A DNA stretch of 64,000 bases from the NCBI RefSeq assembly GCF_004342845.1, contig NZ_SLXB01000008.1:58413-122412 (forward strand), in the 5' to 3' direction. The notes below the pieces were generated by a model, which saw only the letters and a program-made list of their open reading frames with translations, did no database searches and was not told the origin of the DNA. Within the stretch, counting starts at the first letter, position 1. Each line of letters opens with the position of its first letter. Shown here piece by piece: positions 17,195-26,888 of this stretch. The position numbers and the translations under genes are program-made. Source of the stretch: Prevotella heparinolytica (GTDB taxonomy: Bacteria > Bacteroidota > Bacteroidia > Bacteroidales > Bacteroidaceae).

Positions 17195-17493
17195 ACTGAC
17201 GTAACTATGAGCAGAATGCGAGTTTCACCTTTTTTCCATAGGGTGGAACTTTGTTTCCCACTACGACTGAAACTATTTCACTCGTAATGGGAAGTGCCTT
17301 CAGAATATAAGGGAAGAGAGGAATGCTTATTTTCTTGCCGTTCAGTCTTCAAAACGAAAGTTATATGACATCGTTTTATCAGAGCACAAGCCGCTCTACC
17401 AATCCACGGCAGAGTGGTTCATTTCAATAAATATATTTTATAAAGGCGGATCAGGGAATACTGTTTGGAAAATACAGATCCGGAGGGAGTAAA

Positions 17494-18462
17494 TCAATCC
17501 AGCATCTTCCCATGGTTCTCGGCAATTTGAATCATGCGGTCGTAATCTTCGGCGCTGAGGTCCATGAAGTAGTAATTGACGGGATTCACTACCTGCCCTT
17601 TCACATGCACCTCGTAGTGAAGGTGAGGGCCGGTACTCTTTCCCGTATTGCCCACGCCGCCAATCACTTCGCCGCGCACCACACGCTTGCCGAGCTTCGT
17701 ACGGAAGTCTCGAAGATGGGCATACCACGTCCGGTAGCCGAATCCGTGGTCGATGATAATGGTGTTGCCATAGCCGGTTTCCCAACCCATCTTCACCACG
17801 GTTCCGTTGCCTGTGGCATAGACGTCCGTACCGGGATTGGCAGAGAAATCCATGCCCGAATGAAAACGGGGCGTACCATAAATGGGGTCGATGCGCATGC
17901 CGTAGCCTGATGCCGTCTGCTTCAAATTCTTATTGGAAACGGGCTGGATAGCAGGAATGCACTTCAACATCTCGTCGTGATTCTTGCACATCTCCACCAC
18001 ATCGTCAAAAGAGTTCGACTGGATATAGAGTTGCTTGGCCAGCATGTCCAGCTTCTGCGTGGTGTTGATGACCAAATCCGCATCGGCCAGTTCCATCAGA
18101 TGCTCATAACGGTTGGTTCCCCCATATCCGGCCTTGCGGATGGCAGAGGGGATGGGATCGGCCTGAAAGATGACACGATACAGGTTGTCGTCGCGCTGCT
18201 GTATATCCTGAAGTACGCCCATCGCCTCGTCCAGACGTGCCTCAAGCACATTGTATTGTGCACGCAGCTTGCTGTTTTCTTTCCTCAGTTCCTTCTCGGA
18301 AGGTGAACCGAAAATCAAAAGCAACAACAAAAAGCTGCCCGCACCCAGCCCCATGCCGATGAACAAACGGCGGAGGATGCTCAACGCCCGCTGCCGGACA
18401 GTGGGGTAAATACGGTCATACGTCTGTGTCTGCGGATTATAAATGTAGTAAACTTTGCGCAT
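17494..18462 (-). CDS. M23-family peptidoglycan endopeptidase, membrane-anchored
   Basis: The 322-residue protein is read from the ATG at 18462 (MRKVYYIYNPQTQTYDRIYP); an ATG eight codons upstream is less typical. One membrane segment lies near 40-62 (LGAGSFLLLLLIF), then a coiled coil (about 67-100). The C-terminal LytM domain carries zinc ligands HSGMD (about 201-205) and HLHYEVH (about 283-289), with GYGNTIIIDHGFGYRTWYAH between. It should cleave peptide cross-links in the periplasm. All catalytic residues are present, so it is probably active rather than an EnvC-like activator. It is divergent from alaS. Confidence 0.92.
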   Translation of the reverse strand: MRKVYYIYNPQTQTYDRIYPTVRQRALSILRRLFIGMGLGAGSFLLLLLIFGSPSEKELRKENSKLRAQYNVLEARLDEAMGVLQDIQQRDDNLYRVIFQADPIPSAIRKAGYGGTNRYEHLMELADADLVINTTQKLDMLAKQLYIQSNSFDDVVEMCKNHDEMLKCIPAIQPVSNKNLKQTASGYGMRIDPIYGTPRFHSGMDFSANPGTDVYATGNGTVVKMGWETGYGNTIIIDHGFGYRTWYAHLRDFRTKLGKRVVRGEVIGGVGNTGKSTGPHLHYEVHVKGQVVNPVNYYFMDLSAEDYDRMIQIAENHGKMLD

Positions 18463-18511
18463 CTTAGGAAATATTTCACTTGTCAATACGGCAAAAGTAA
18501 TAAAAACAAGC

Positions 18512-18519
18512 TATCTTTG
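18512..18519 (+). promoter_or_regulatory. Candidate -7 box of alaS
   Basis: TATCTTTG followed by C matches the consensus. The nearest TTG is 29 bases upstream, so the -33 element is uncertain. The leader to alaS would be about 145 nt and is AT-rich, with repeated TTATGATTTAT-like words. Confidence 0.5.
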
Positions 18520-18670
18520 CACCGTTTTTTCAAGAATTATAAGATTTATGGTTTATGTTTTATGATTTATAGGAATATGGCAAAAAGAATTGATTGCCAC
18601 CATTCAGGTAAATCATACAACGAAGGAATCATAAATTACAAACCGTAAATAAAAATCATAAATAAGACGT

Positions 18671-21289
18671 ATGTTGACTGCAAATGAAATCAGAGACTCC
18701 TTCAAGAGTTTCTTTGAAAGCAAAGGACACCAGATTGTGCCTTCGGCTCCGATGGTGATTAAGGACGACCCCACACTGATGTTCACCAACGCGGGAATGA
18801 ACCAGTTTAAGGACATTATCTTGGGGAATCAGCCGGCAAAACACAAAAGAGTGGCCGACTCGCAAAAGTGTCTTCGCGTCAGCGGAAAACACAACGACTT
18901 GGAAGAAGTGGGACACGACACCTACCACCACACCATGTTCGAGATGCTGGGCAACTGGTCGTTCGGCGACTATTTCAAGAAAGAGGCTATCTCTTGGGCA
19001 TGGGAGTATCTGGTAGATGTGTTGAAAATCGACCCTAAGAACCTTTACGCCACCGTATTCGAGGGCAGTCCCGAAGAAGGGCTGGAACGCGATAACGAAG
19101 CGGCTTCCTATTGGGAGCAGTTCTTGCCGAAAGACCACATCCTTAACGGAAACAAGCACGACAATTTCTGGGAGATGGGTGATACAGGGCCATGTGGCCC
19201 GTGCTCGGAGATTCACATCGACTCGCGCTCCGAAGAAGAGAAAGCCAAAGTGCCCGGAAACCAATTGGTAAACAAAGACCATCCGCAGGTTATCGAGATA
19301 TGGAATCTGGTGTTCATGCAGTTCAACCGCAAAGCCGACGGCAGCCTCGAAGGACTTCCCGCCAAGGTGATCGATACCGGCATGGGCTTCGAACGTCTGG
19401 TACGCACCTTGCAAGGTAGAACCTCCAATTACGACACCGACATCTTTCAACCGATACTGGCGGCCATTGCCGGCATGACCGGAAAGAAGTATGGCGAAGA
19501 CGAGAAATCGGACATTGCCATGCGTGTCATTGCCGACCATATCCGCACCATCGCTTTCTCCGTGACAGACGGACAGTTGCCGAGCAATGCAAAAGCCGGC
19601 TACGTCATCCGCCGTATTCTCCGCCGTGCCGTACGCTACGGATACACGTTCCTCGACCAGAAACAGGCGTTCATGTACAAGCTCCTCCCCATACTGATAG
19701 AGAACATGGGTGCCGCCTATCCGGAGCTGAGTGCACAGAAAGACCTGATAGCCAAAGTTATCAAGGAGGAAGAAGATTCCTTCCTGCGTACATTGGAGAC
19801 GGGTATCCGTCTGCTCGAAAAGACCATGGCGGATGCCAAAGCTGCCGGCAAAGCCGAAATCAGCGGCAAAGACGCCTTTACGTTATACGACACTTTCGGT
19901 TTCCCGCTCGACCTGACGGAACTGATTCTCCGCGAAAACGGAATGACTGCCGACCTCAAGGAGTTTGATGCCGAAATGCAACAGCAGAAACAGCGTGCCC
20001 GCAATGCGGCAACCGTAGAAACCGGCGACTGGATTGTCCTGAAAGAGGGCACCAGCGAATTTGTGGGTTACGACTATACCGAATACGAAACCTCCATCCT
20101 GCGCTACCGTCAGGTGAGGCAGAAAAACCAGTCGCTGTATCAGATTGTGCTGGACAAAACTCCGTTTTATGCCGAAAGCGGCGGTCAGGTAGGCGACACC
20201 GGCGTATTGGTGAGCGAATTCGAGACCATCGAGATAATCGATACCAAAAAAGAAAACAACCTGCCCATCCATATCGCCAAGAAACTGCCCGAACACCTCG
20301 AAGCACCGATGATGGCTTGTGTGGATGCCGATAAACGTGCCGCCTGCGCAGCCAACCACTCGTGTACGCACTTGCTGGACGAGGCGCTCCGCAGCGTACT
20401 GGGCGACCACGTGGAGCAAAAAGGTTCTTTGGTTACGCCGGACTCCCTGCGTTTCGACTTCTCGCACTTCCAGAAGGTAACAGACGAACAACTCCGTGAA
20501 GTAGAGCATTTGGTGAATGCCAAGATTCGCGCCAACATCCCCTTGACGGAATATCGCAGCATACCCATCGAAGAAGCCAAAGAGCTGGGCGCCATCGCCC
20601 TCTTCGGCGAGAAATACGGCGACCGTGTGCGTGTCATCCGCTTCGGCTCGTCCATCGAGTTCTGCGGCGGTACTCATGTATCCGCCACCGGTAACATCGG
20701 CATGGTGAAGATTATCAGCGAAAGTTCGGTTGCCGCCGGTGTACGCCGCATCGAGGCCTACACAGGTGCACGTGTAGAAGAGCTGATGAATACCATTGAA
20801 GATACACTGCGAGATCTCAAAGCCCTATTCAACAATGCCCCCGACCTTGCCGGAACCATCCGCAAGTATCTGGACGAGAATGCCGGGTTGAAGAAACAGG
20901 TGGAAGACTTCATGAAAGAAAAAGAAGCACAACTGAAAGAAAGGTTGCTGAAGAATGTACAGGAGGTTCACGGTGTCAAGGTCATCAAATGCTGTGCTCC
21001 GCTCCCTGCAGAAACGGTGAAGAACATCGCTTTCCAGTTGCGTGGTCAGATTACGGAAAACCTCTTCTTCGTGGCCGGAACAGAAAGCGAAGGCAAACCG
21101 ATGCTGACCGTGATGCTGAGCGATGACCTTGTGGCCGGCGGTCTGAAAGCCGGAAACCTTGTGAAAGAAGCCGCCAAACTGATTCAAGGAGGCGGTGGCG
21201 GTCAGCCCCACTTCGCAACAGCCGGCGGCAAGAACCCGGACGGATTGAATGCCGCAGTAGACAAGGTGCTGGAACTGGCCGGACTGTGA
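18671..21289 (+). CDS. alaS: Alanyl-tRNA synthetase
   Basis: This 872-residue class II synthetase has the usual length. The N-terminal catalytic domain contains [36 protein letters not shown] and the [11 protein letters not shown] region. The editing domain has HSCTH (about 563-567) and CGGTHV (about 664-669) zinc ligands. The C-terminal C-Ala region ends with [15 protein letters not shown], which is characteristic. It charges tRNA-Ala and clears Ser/Gly mischarges. It stands alone, divergent from the M23 gene, with a terminator-like hairpin at 21434. Confidence 0.97.
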   Translation: MLTANEIRDSFKSFFESKGHQIVPSAPMVIKDDPTLMFTNAGMNQFKDIILGNQPAKHKRVADSQKCLRVSGKHNDLEEVGHDTYHHTMFEMLGNWSFGDYFKKEAISWAWEYLVDVLKIDPKNLYATVFEGSPEEGLERDNEAASYWEQFLPKDHILNGNKHDNFWEMGDTGPCGPCSEIHIDSRSEEEKAKVPGNQLVNKDHPQVIEIWNLVFMQFNRKADGSLEGLPAKVIDTGMGFERLVRTLQGRTSNYDTDIFQPILAAIAGMTGKKYGEDEKSDIAMRVIADHIRTIAFSVTDGQLPSNAKAGYVIRRILRRAVRYGYTFLDQKQAFMYKLLPILIENMGAAYPELSAQKDLIAKVIKEEEDSFLRTLETGIRLLEKTMADAKAAGKAEISGKDAFTLYDTFGFPLDLTELILRENGMTADLKEFDAEMQQQKQRARNAATVETGDWIVLKEGTSEFVGYDYTEYETSILRYRQVRQKNQSLYQIVLDKTPFYAESGGQVGDTGVLVSEFETIEIIDTKKENNLPIHIAKKLPEHLEAPMMACVDADKRAACAANHSCTHLLDEALRSVLGDHVEQKGSLVTPDSLRFDFSHFQKVTDEQLREVEHLVNAKIRANIPLTEYRSIPIEEAKELGAIALFGEKYGDRVRVIRFGSSIEFCGGTHVSATGNIGMVKIISESSVAAGVRRIEAYTGARVEELMNTIEDTLRDLKALFNNAPDLAGTIRKYLDENAGLKKQVEDFMKEKEAQLKERLLKNVQEVHGVKVIKCCAPLPAETVKNIAFQLRGQITENLFFVAGTESEGKPMLTVMLSDDLVAGGLKAGNLVKEAAKLIQGGGGGQPHFATAGGKNPDGLNAAVDKVLELAGL

Positions 21290-21413
21290 AATACCCGCCG
21301 GCGTCAAATGCGGCGTACTATCGGAAGATGCCGTCTACAATATGATTGGCGATAATTACGACACCGCCGTACGCATGTTGGAAGTTGCCACCGGAATCTT
21401 AAAAGCGCATTGA
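21288..21413 (+). pseudogene. Possible relic of a 3' gene end downstream of alaS
   Basis: Just after the alaS stop, one frame reads about 41 codons (IPAGVKCGVLSEDAVYNMIG, then YDTAVRMLEVATGILKAH) to TGA at 21411-21413. It has protein-like composition and vague similarity to the C-terminal Cys-x-VLxEDA region of NifU/IscU-type proteins. There is no proper start. It may be the remnant of a deleted gene. Confidence 0.25.
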
Positions 21414-21433
21414 TGTGCATTCCGCATACAGCG

Positions 21434-21470
21434 ACAAAGGCCACTCAAAGCAGAGTAGCCTTTGTTGTTT
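21434..21470. terminator. Stem-loop terminator between convergent alaS and helicase genes
   Basis: ACAAAGGC (21434-21441) pairs with GCCTTTGT (21458-21465). An inner ACTC/GAGT extension follows one mismatch, the loop is AAAGCA, and TGTTTT follows on the plus strand. It probably serves alaS and may act in both directions. Confidence 0.65.
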
Positions 21471-21486
21471 TCCTACATACCGATGA

Positions 21487-22905
21487 TTATAGAATCTGCT
21501 CTTTCGGATAGTTCACCAGATAAAGTGTTCCCGTAGCCCGTGTAAAGGCGGTATAAAGCCAACGAAAATAGTCGGGTGTCAAAAGGTCGTCCGTCATATA
21601 GCCCTGATCAAGAAAAACATTTTTCCATTGCCCACCCTGCGCCTTGTGGCACGTCACGGCATAAGCATACTTCACTTGCAGGGCATTGTAATAAGGATCG
21701 GCCTTCATTTTCTTCATTCGTTCGCGTTTGGAAGAGACGTCGGAATAGTCTTCGAGAACGGCATAAAAAAGACGGTCGTTATCGGCCTTTGGCAGAGCAG
21801 GCGCATCGGTGTGCAAGGTATCCAACAAGAGGTTTACCTCCAATTCAAAGTCGTCGCGGTCGGGAAACGACAACGTGACATCGGCAAAACGGAAACCGTA
21901 CATCTCACACGTGCGGCGCATGCGACGTACCACAGCCGTCTCGCCGTTGGCAATGAAATCCATCTCCTTCTCCTTCCCCGTCCAAAAATAGTTGTTCTTC
22001 GCCACCATCAGCAAATCGCCCGTATTCAGTTCATCCTCCCTCCAAAGTACCTGTGCACGGATGCCGTTGTTATAGATGTTTGCCCGCTTGTTGCTGCGGC
22101 ATATCACGATGGTCTCGTCCGGCCCGTCACAATCGTAACAACTACTCAGTTCGTCTATCAATTCATTGCCGGGCAGCACTTTGATATCGGCAAATCCGGT
22201 AATCCTGATCTTAGGCAGACTGTAACAACTCTCCTCCGCTATCAGTTGCCGCAATCGGGTGGCATTCCACAAGATACCCGACTGCCGTTCCTGACGCACC
22301 ACCTGTGTCAAATCAGCTTCCAGCACTTCCAGTCCATAGCCTTTCAGGATATCGGCAAACAAAGCCGGGCTCTGCTCTTCGCCCACCGGCGGAAGCTGTG
22401 CCGTGTCGCCCATCAGCAACAAGCGACAACCCTGACCGGAATAGACAAACTGCACCAAGTCGTCCAGCAACCTGCCTGTGCCGAACATAGACCCGGACAA
22501 ACCTTCATTGGAAATCATCGACGCCTCGTCTACCACATACAACGTATGGGTTGTCAAATTATCGTTCACCGAAAAGTTGTTCATCTCGTTGGAAAAAGAC
22601 TGCTGCCTGTATATCTTCTTATGGATAGTGAATGCCGGATGCTGCGCATAAGCCGAAAAGACCTTTGCCGCCCGCCCCGTCGGTGCCAGCAATACCGATT
22701 TCTGCTGTAACTTATCCAACGTCCGCACCAAAGCGGCAACCAACGATGTCTTACCTGTTCCGGCATAACCTCGAAGCAGAAAAACCGCTTCGTTACGGGG
22801 CGCCAGCAGGAACCCCGACAAAGATTTTAGCGCAAATTCCTGCTCCGGTGTTGGTTGGTAAGGAAAATTTTCCTTAATTTGCCTTTCTAAATAGTTATTT
22901 ATCAT
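21487..22905 (-). CDS. RecD-like superfamily 1 DNA helicase
   Basis: This 472-residue protein has Walker A GYAGTGKTS at 46-54 and Walker B YVVDEASMIS near 124-133. Motif III is LLLMGDTAQLPPVG, and the C-terminal UvrD_C_2 motif is YAYAVTCHKAQGGQWKNVFL followed by YTAFTRAT. It lacks the long N-terminal extension of RecD2 and does not sit with recB or recC, so it is the short stand-alone type related to RecD and Dda. It is expected to unwind DNA 5' to 3' in repair or replication restart. Confidence 0.88.
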   Translation of the reverse strand: MINNYLERQIKENFPYQPTPEQEFALKSLSGFLLAPRNEAVFLLRGYAGTGKTSLVAALVRTLDKLQQKSVLLAPTGRAAKVFSAYAQHPAFTIHKKIYRQQSFSNEMNNFSVNDNLTTHTLYVVDEASMISNEGLSGSMFGTGRLLDDLVQFVYSGQGCRLLLMGDTAQLPPVGEEQSPALFADILKGYGLEVLEADLTQVVRQERQSGILWNATRLRQLIAEESCYSLPKIRITGFADIKVLPGNELIDELSSCYDCDGPDETIVICRSNKRANIYNNGIRAQVLWREDELNTGDLLMVAKNNYFWTGKEKEMDFIANGETAVVRRMRRTCEMYGFRFADVTLSFPDRDDFELEVNLLLDTLHTDAPALPKADNDRLFYAVLEDYSDVSSKRERMKKMKADPYYNALQVKYAYAVTCHKAQGGQWKNVFLDQGYMTDDLLTPDYFRWLYTAFTRATGTLYLVNYPKEQIL

Positions 22906-22957
22906 TTTTGTAACAGAAAAAAGTAAAGGGAACCATCGTTTTTAAATTAATTTCTTT

Positions 22958-22965
22958 TATTTTTG
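22958..22965 (+). promoter_or_regulatory. Candidate -7 box for the 23001-25020 operon
   Basis: TATTTTTG followed by C fits TAnnTTTG. It is 35 bases before the ATG at 23001, so the leader would be about 28 nt. No clear -33 TTG is at the right distance. Confidence 0.5.
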
Positions 22966-23000
22966 CGGTGCGAATATAACAACTAAAAAACATATTTATC

Positions 23001-23687
23001 ATGAAAACAGTATTTAATGTCATTTTAGGCTTATGTGCTTTGGGACTGGTTTACATCTGCTACACCAGCATCATGGGTCCTATCAATTTTGACAAAGAGA
23101 AAAAGCACAGAGACGCAGCAGTCATTGCACGTCTGATTGACATTCGTAAAGCACAGTTGGAATACCGTGCCCTGCACAATCAGCAATACACTGCCAGCTT
23201 CGACACGCTGATCGACTTCGTGAAAAATCAAAAACTTCCATTCATCTTCAAGCAGGGCGAATTGAACGACAAGCAGTTGGAAGACGGCTTGACCGAAAAG
23301 AAAGCCATTGCCATAATCAACAAAGCCAAGAAAACCGGCAAGTATGATGAAGTAAAGAAATGGGGATTGGAAGATTTCAAACGCGACACGCTGTGGGTAG
23401 CCGTGTTGGATACTATTTTCCCGAACGGATTCAATGCCGACTCGATGAGATATGTACCTTTCGGAAACAGCGCACAGTTTGAAATGGCTATCAAGAATGA
23501 TACGGCCAAATCCGGTGCTCCTTTCTGTCTGCTCGAAGTGAAGACACCGTACGAAGTTTATCTGAACGGTCTGGACAAGCAAGAAATCGCTAACCTCAAG
23601 GACGTACAAACCAAACTCGGCAAGTATTGCGGTCTGATGATCGGTAGTCTGGAAACAGCTAACAACAACGCCGGTAACTGGGAATAA
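23001..23687 (+). CDS. Conserved membrane-anchored protein of unknown function
   Basis: This 228-residue protein has one N-terminal hydrophobic segment (about 4-22, VFNVILGLCALGLVYICY). It continues with a helical stretch (RDAAVIARLIDIRKAQLEYR) and a soluble domain facing the periplasm. The N-terminal helix plus following amphipathic helix recalls pseudopilin-like or small envelope proteins, but no motif proves this. It is the first gene of a run with the DUF3822 gene (23 bases later) and rsmD. Function is unknown. Confidence 0.75.
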   Translation: MKTVFNVILGLCALGLVYICYTSIMGPINFDKEKKHRDAAVIARLIDIRKAQLEYRALHNQQYTASFDTLIDFVKNQKLPFIFKQGELNDKQLEDGLTEKKAIAIINKAKKTGKYDEVKKWGLEDFKRDTLWVAVLDTIFPNGFNADSMRYVPFGNSAQFEMAIKNDTAKSGAPFCLLEVKTPYEVYLNGLDKQEIANLKDVQTKLGKYCGLMIGSLETANNNAGNWE

Positions 23688-23710
23688 TCTCGTCCCCGAC
23701 ACACATACGT

Positions 23711-24490
23711 ATGATAGAAACCATTGATTTTAATAAGTCAGAACAATACACGTTATCCATCCGTCTCAGCACGGATGGATTTTCTTTTTCAGTGTTCAAC
23801 CCTCTGGGCGACGGTGAACTCAGTGTCTTTGACCGTAAAGTGGACGAATCACTCTCCCTCACGGCCAACCTGAAGCAAACTTTTCGCGAGACAGAATGGC
23901 TGAATCATCCGTTTCGTCAAGTCAATGCGCTCATCGCAAGCAAACGCTTCACCTTCATCCCGTTGGAATTTTTCGAGGACGAACAGGCGGAAATCATCTT
24001 CTATCATAATCACCCCAAACAGGAAAACGAGATTGTTCAATACAACATTTTGCAGAAGAACAATGTAGTCGTGCTGTTCGGAACAGACAAAAGCACGTAC
24101 ACTTACCTTCGCGAACAATATCCCGGTGTCAAGTTCTATTCCCAGGTCAGCCCTTTCATCGAGTTCTTCTCTGTGAAGAGCCGTTTGGGCAACAGCCGGA
24201 AAATGTATGCACATCTGCAAAGAAAAAGTATGGAACTGTTTGCCTACGAGCGCGGACGCTTGTTGCTTGCCAATGCTTTTGAATGCAAAACAACGCCCGA
24301 CCGCATTTACTACCTGCTATACGTATGGAAACAACTCGGTTTTGAGCAGGAGCGCGACGAATTGCATCTCACCGGCAACTTGCACGACAAAGAGCAGCTA
24401 TTGCCTGAACTGCGAAAATTTATCCGGCAAGTATTCATCATGAATCCTGCCTCGAACCTTGACCTGCAAGCCATAACCTCATGCGAGTAA
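23711..24490 (+). CDS. DUF3822 family protein
   Basis: This 259-residue cytoplasmic protein of the Bacteroidetes DUF3822 family contains YTLSIRLSTDGFSFSVFNP at the start and FIEFFSVKSRLGNSRKMYAH in the middle. The family has an actin-like (type III pantothenate kinase-like) fold in predictions, but no catalytic role is established. It overlaps rsmD by 10 bases, a conserved arrangement implying co-translation. Confidence 0.85.
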   Translation: MIETIDFNKSEQYTLSIRLSTDGFSFSVFNPLGDGELSVFDRKVDESLSLTANLKQTFRETEWLNHPFRQVNALIASKRFTFIPLEFFEDEQAEIIFYHNHPKQENEIVQYNILQKNNVVVLFGTDKSTYTYLREQYPGVKFYSQVSPFIEFFSVKSRLGNSRKMYAHLQRKSMELFAYERGRLLLANAFECKTTPDRIYYLLYVWKQLGFEQERDELHLTGNLHDKEQLLPELRKFIRQVFIMNPASNLDLQAITSCE

Positions 24491-25020
24491 TCAGTGGAAT
24501 ATATAAAAGAAGGCGTTTTGACGTTCCTCGTTCTTTCAAAGCACGCCCCACAACGGATTTTGCCAAAGAGAACCTGTTCAATGTACTGTCCAGCAGATAC
24601 ATGAATCTTGAAGATGGCGGAGTTTGTGCCCTCGACCTTTTTGCCGGTACAGGCAGCATCAGCATCGAACTTGTGTCCAGAGGCTGCGATTTGGTCATCA
24701 GTGTGGAGAAAGACCGCGACCACTATACTTTCATTCGCAAAATAATGCAAGAGGTAAAGACCGACAAATGCCTGCCGGTTCATGCCGATGTATTCAAGTA
24801 CATCAAAAACTGTCGGCAACAGTTCGACTTCATTTTTGCCGACCCTCCATACGAGCTTGCTGAACTGGAGACTTTGCCCGACCTGATTTTTGAGAATAAT
24901 CTGTTGAAAGAAGAGGGACTGTTCGTACTTGAACACGGCAAGAAAAACAGCTTCGAGGAACATCCGCGCTTTGTGGAAAGAAGAGCCTACGGAAGTGTAA
25001 ATTTCTCGTTCTTCAAATAA
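24481..25020 (+). CDS. rsmD: 16S rRNA (guanine(966)-N2)-methyltransferase RsmD
   Basis: This 179-residue SAM-dependent methyltransferase has RPTTDFAKENLFN at 22-34, the SAM-binding loop DLFAGTGSISIE at 52-63 and the catalytic DPPY at 121-124. Length and order match RsmD. Its start overlaps the end of the DUF3822 gene. A 14-bp palindrome (TAAAAGCGCTTTTA, 25018-25031) overlaps its stop and lies just before the convergent cardiolipin synthase gene. Confidence 0.93.
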   Translation: MRVISGIYKRRRFDVPRSFKARPTTDFAKENLFNVLSSRYMNLEDGGVCALDLFAGTGSISIELVSRGCDLVISVEKDRDHYTFIRKIMQEVKTDKCLPVHADVFKYIKNCRQQFDFIFADPPYELAELETLPDLIFENNLLKEEGLFVLEHGKKNSFEEHPRFVERRAYGSVNFSFFK

Positions 25021-25041
25021 AAGCGCTTTTAAGATTAAGCA

Positions 25042-26502
25042 TCAAAGCAAAGGCGCCATCAACCTCACCACGCTTTCGGCAGCCTTTCGATGCCAAGAAC
25101 GCTTCACCCAGTTTTTCAGGAATACCTGCACACAGTCGCGCTGGTCTTGCAAGAAGATTTCACGCATCTGCAGCGCCGTCTCCACATCATAGATAAAGGC
25201 ATTTACCTCAAAATTGTGTTCAAAACTGCGGAAATCGACATTGGTAGAACCTACGGTGGATAACTCATCATCAGATACCATCAGCTTGGAATGCAGGAAG
25301 CCTTTTTTATAGAAGTAGACCTTGACACCCGAATCCAACACATCAGCCAGATAAGAACAAGAGCCCAAATGCGTCAACCGGTTGTCGGCCCTCATGGGAA
25401 GCATCAGACGCACATCTACCCCGGCCAGCGCTGCCGACTGCAAGGCAGTCATCACCGCCTCGGTGGGCAGGAAGTAGGGCGTTTGTATATAGAAGTATTT
25501 CTTCGCTCCCGAAATGGCCATGACTAATCCCTGCATGATTTCCTTCCACGGGCCTATCGGTTCGCTCGTCACAATCTGCACCAATGAAGTGCCGCAATTC
25601 TCTATTTTGGGGAAATAGCGGGCGGAAGTGACCAAAGTACGATCTACGAAATACCAGTCGAGCAGGAAGGCGGTTTGCAGTCCATGCACAGCCTTGCCCT
25701 CCAACAACAGATGCGTGTCGCGCCAAATGCCCCACGAAAACCCGCGTATATAACGCTCGGCCAGATTCATGCCGCCAACGAAGCCTACACGTCCGTCGAT
25801 GACCACTATCTTCCGATGATTGCGATAGTTCACCTTATTGGTGAAGAGGGGGAAACGAACCTTGAGGAAACTGCGAACCTCGATGCCCGACTCGCGCATC
25901 TGTTCAAAAAAGCGGTTGGGAACATGCCAGCATCCCACATCATCATAAATGACACGTACTTCGACCCCCGCACGGGCTTTCTCTATCAGAACATCGCGCA
26001 CCAAGCGTCCTATGGCATCGTCCTCAAAGATATAAAATTCGACATGGATGTGCTGCGTCGCTTTCTGCAACTCGCGCAGCAGGGATTGCAGCATGGAAGC
26101 CCCTGAAGTATATGCCTCCACCCGATTGCCATCGAAAGGGAAAGACTGGTTGGTATTGCGGAACATGGATATCAGGCGGCTGTAATTCTTGGGAAGCGCA
26201 CATGAGTCTTGTGCAAGATATTCGGCCATCGGCTTCCTCAGCAAACGGCTGTAACTCTTTTTGCCGATGATGCGCACCCGACGCCGGCTACGCCCGAAAA
26301 AGAAGTAGAACACCAATCCTACTACGGGAAGGAACATCAACACCAATATCCACGCCATTGTCTTCACCGGATTGCGATTGTCGAGAATGATGACGACAAT
26401 CGTTCCGATGACAGCGCCGAAATAAATAATATCAAATGCTACCCCGGCAATCTGACCGACAATGGCGTTCCAATCGAACATAGTCCACAAATCATTAAGC
26501 AT
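25042..26502 (-). CDS. cls: Cardiolipin synthase (phospholipase D family)
   Basis: This 486-residue membrane enzyme is read from the ATG at 26502; an in-frame ATG eight codons upstream would add MSFPYICF. Two N-terminal membrane segments (about 10-60) precede two HKD motifs: NHRKIVVIDGRVGFVGG (about 226-242) and HSKLMVSDDELSTVGSTN (about 403-420). The enzyme forms cardiolipin from phosphatidylglycerol. Convergent with rsmD. Confidence 0.93.
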   Translation of the reverse strand: MLNDLWTMFDWNAIVGQIAGVAFDIIYFGAVIGTIVVIILDNRNPVKTMAWILVLMFLPVVGLVFYFFFGRSRRRVRIIGKKSYSRLLRKPMAEYLAQDSCALPKNYSRLISMFRNTNQSFPFDGNRVEAYTSGASMLQSLLRELQKATQHIHVEFYIFEDDAIGRLVRDVLIEKARAGVEVRVIYDDVGCWHVPNRFFEQMRESGIEVRSFLKVRFPLFTNKVNYRNHRKIVVIDGRVGFVGGMNLAERYIRGFSWGIWRDTHLLLEGKAVHGLQTAFLLDWYFVDRTLVTSARYFPKIENCGTSLVQIVTSEPIGPWKEIMQGLVMAISGAKKYFYIQTPYFLPTEAVMTALQSAALAGVDVRLMLPMRADNRLTHLGSCSYLADVLDSGVKVYFYKKGFLHSKLMVSDDELSTVGSTNVDFRSFEHNFEVNAFIYDVETALQMREIFLQDQRDCVQVFLKNWVKRSWHRKAAESVVRLMAPLL

Positions 26503-26888
26503 GAAGCAAATGTAGGGAAAACTCAAAAACTTTCACAACAGATTACAGAGATTAACATACAACGGCATTCTAAAGAGCCGGCGGACGTGCCATCTTCCGA
26601 AGCGTTTAAGAAGGCCGACGGGCATATTCCGAGTCCGAGGCCGACAGTAAGGAAAGAAGTCGGCGGGATGCCTTTCAAAAGTCGGCGGCCACTGCATGAA
26701 AACATCCTCTTCCATAGGAAGAATTCTCTATCGCAAGCCTTGCGATGTATATCGCAAGCGCTAAGATGTATATCGCAAGGCGCAAGATATACATCGCAAG
26801 GCTTGCGATAGAGTTTTCTGCCTAATCTCTTCCTTCTTCGGATAAGGGCGGGACGGACTTTATTCGCAGGCGACAGGATTTTTTTGTC
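26503..26888. other. Intergenic region with repeat array 3
   Basis: This 386-bp gap between cls and the barrel protein gene has no credible gene. The left part (26530-26700) is unremarkable and GC-rich. The right part holds the 21-bp palindromic array (26729-26812). Confidence 0.6.
26729..26812. repeat. Array 3: four 21-bp units built on ATCGCAAG-n-CTTGCGAT
   Basis: Units begin at 26729, 26750, 26771 and 26792, an exact 21-bp period. All open with TATCGCAAG or CATCGCAAG. Units 1 and 4 complete the palindrome to CTTGCGAT; units 2 and 3 are decayed on that side. It lies about 75 bp past the stop of the barrel protein gene, which ends at 26889 on the minus strand. Confidence 0.88.

Larger units (their letters stand above)
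16840..17493. other. Non-coding degraded segment
   Basis: No credible gene is present. The segment holds a purine-rich run after a CTCGCGCGCGCGAG tract (about 16876-16890) and a hairpin pairing ACCTCCTCC (16926-16934) with GGAGGAGGT (16957-16965). It also holds repeat array 7 (17037-17102), the right inverted-repeat arm (17149-17194), and a 12-bp hairpin with one mismatch (17255-17266 with 17282-17293). Compositional swings suggest an eroded mobile element. Confidence 0.6.

Noticed and set aside
17380..17440. tRNA-like word GGTAGAGCGG on the minus strand
   Set aside because: It resembles a D-arm, but no anticodon or T-arm stem can be folded around it.
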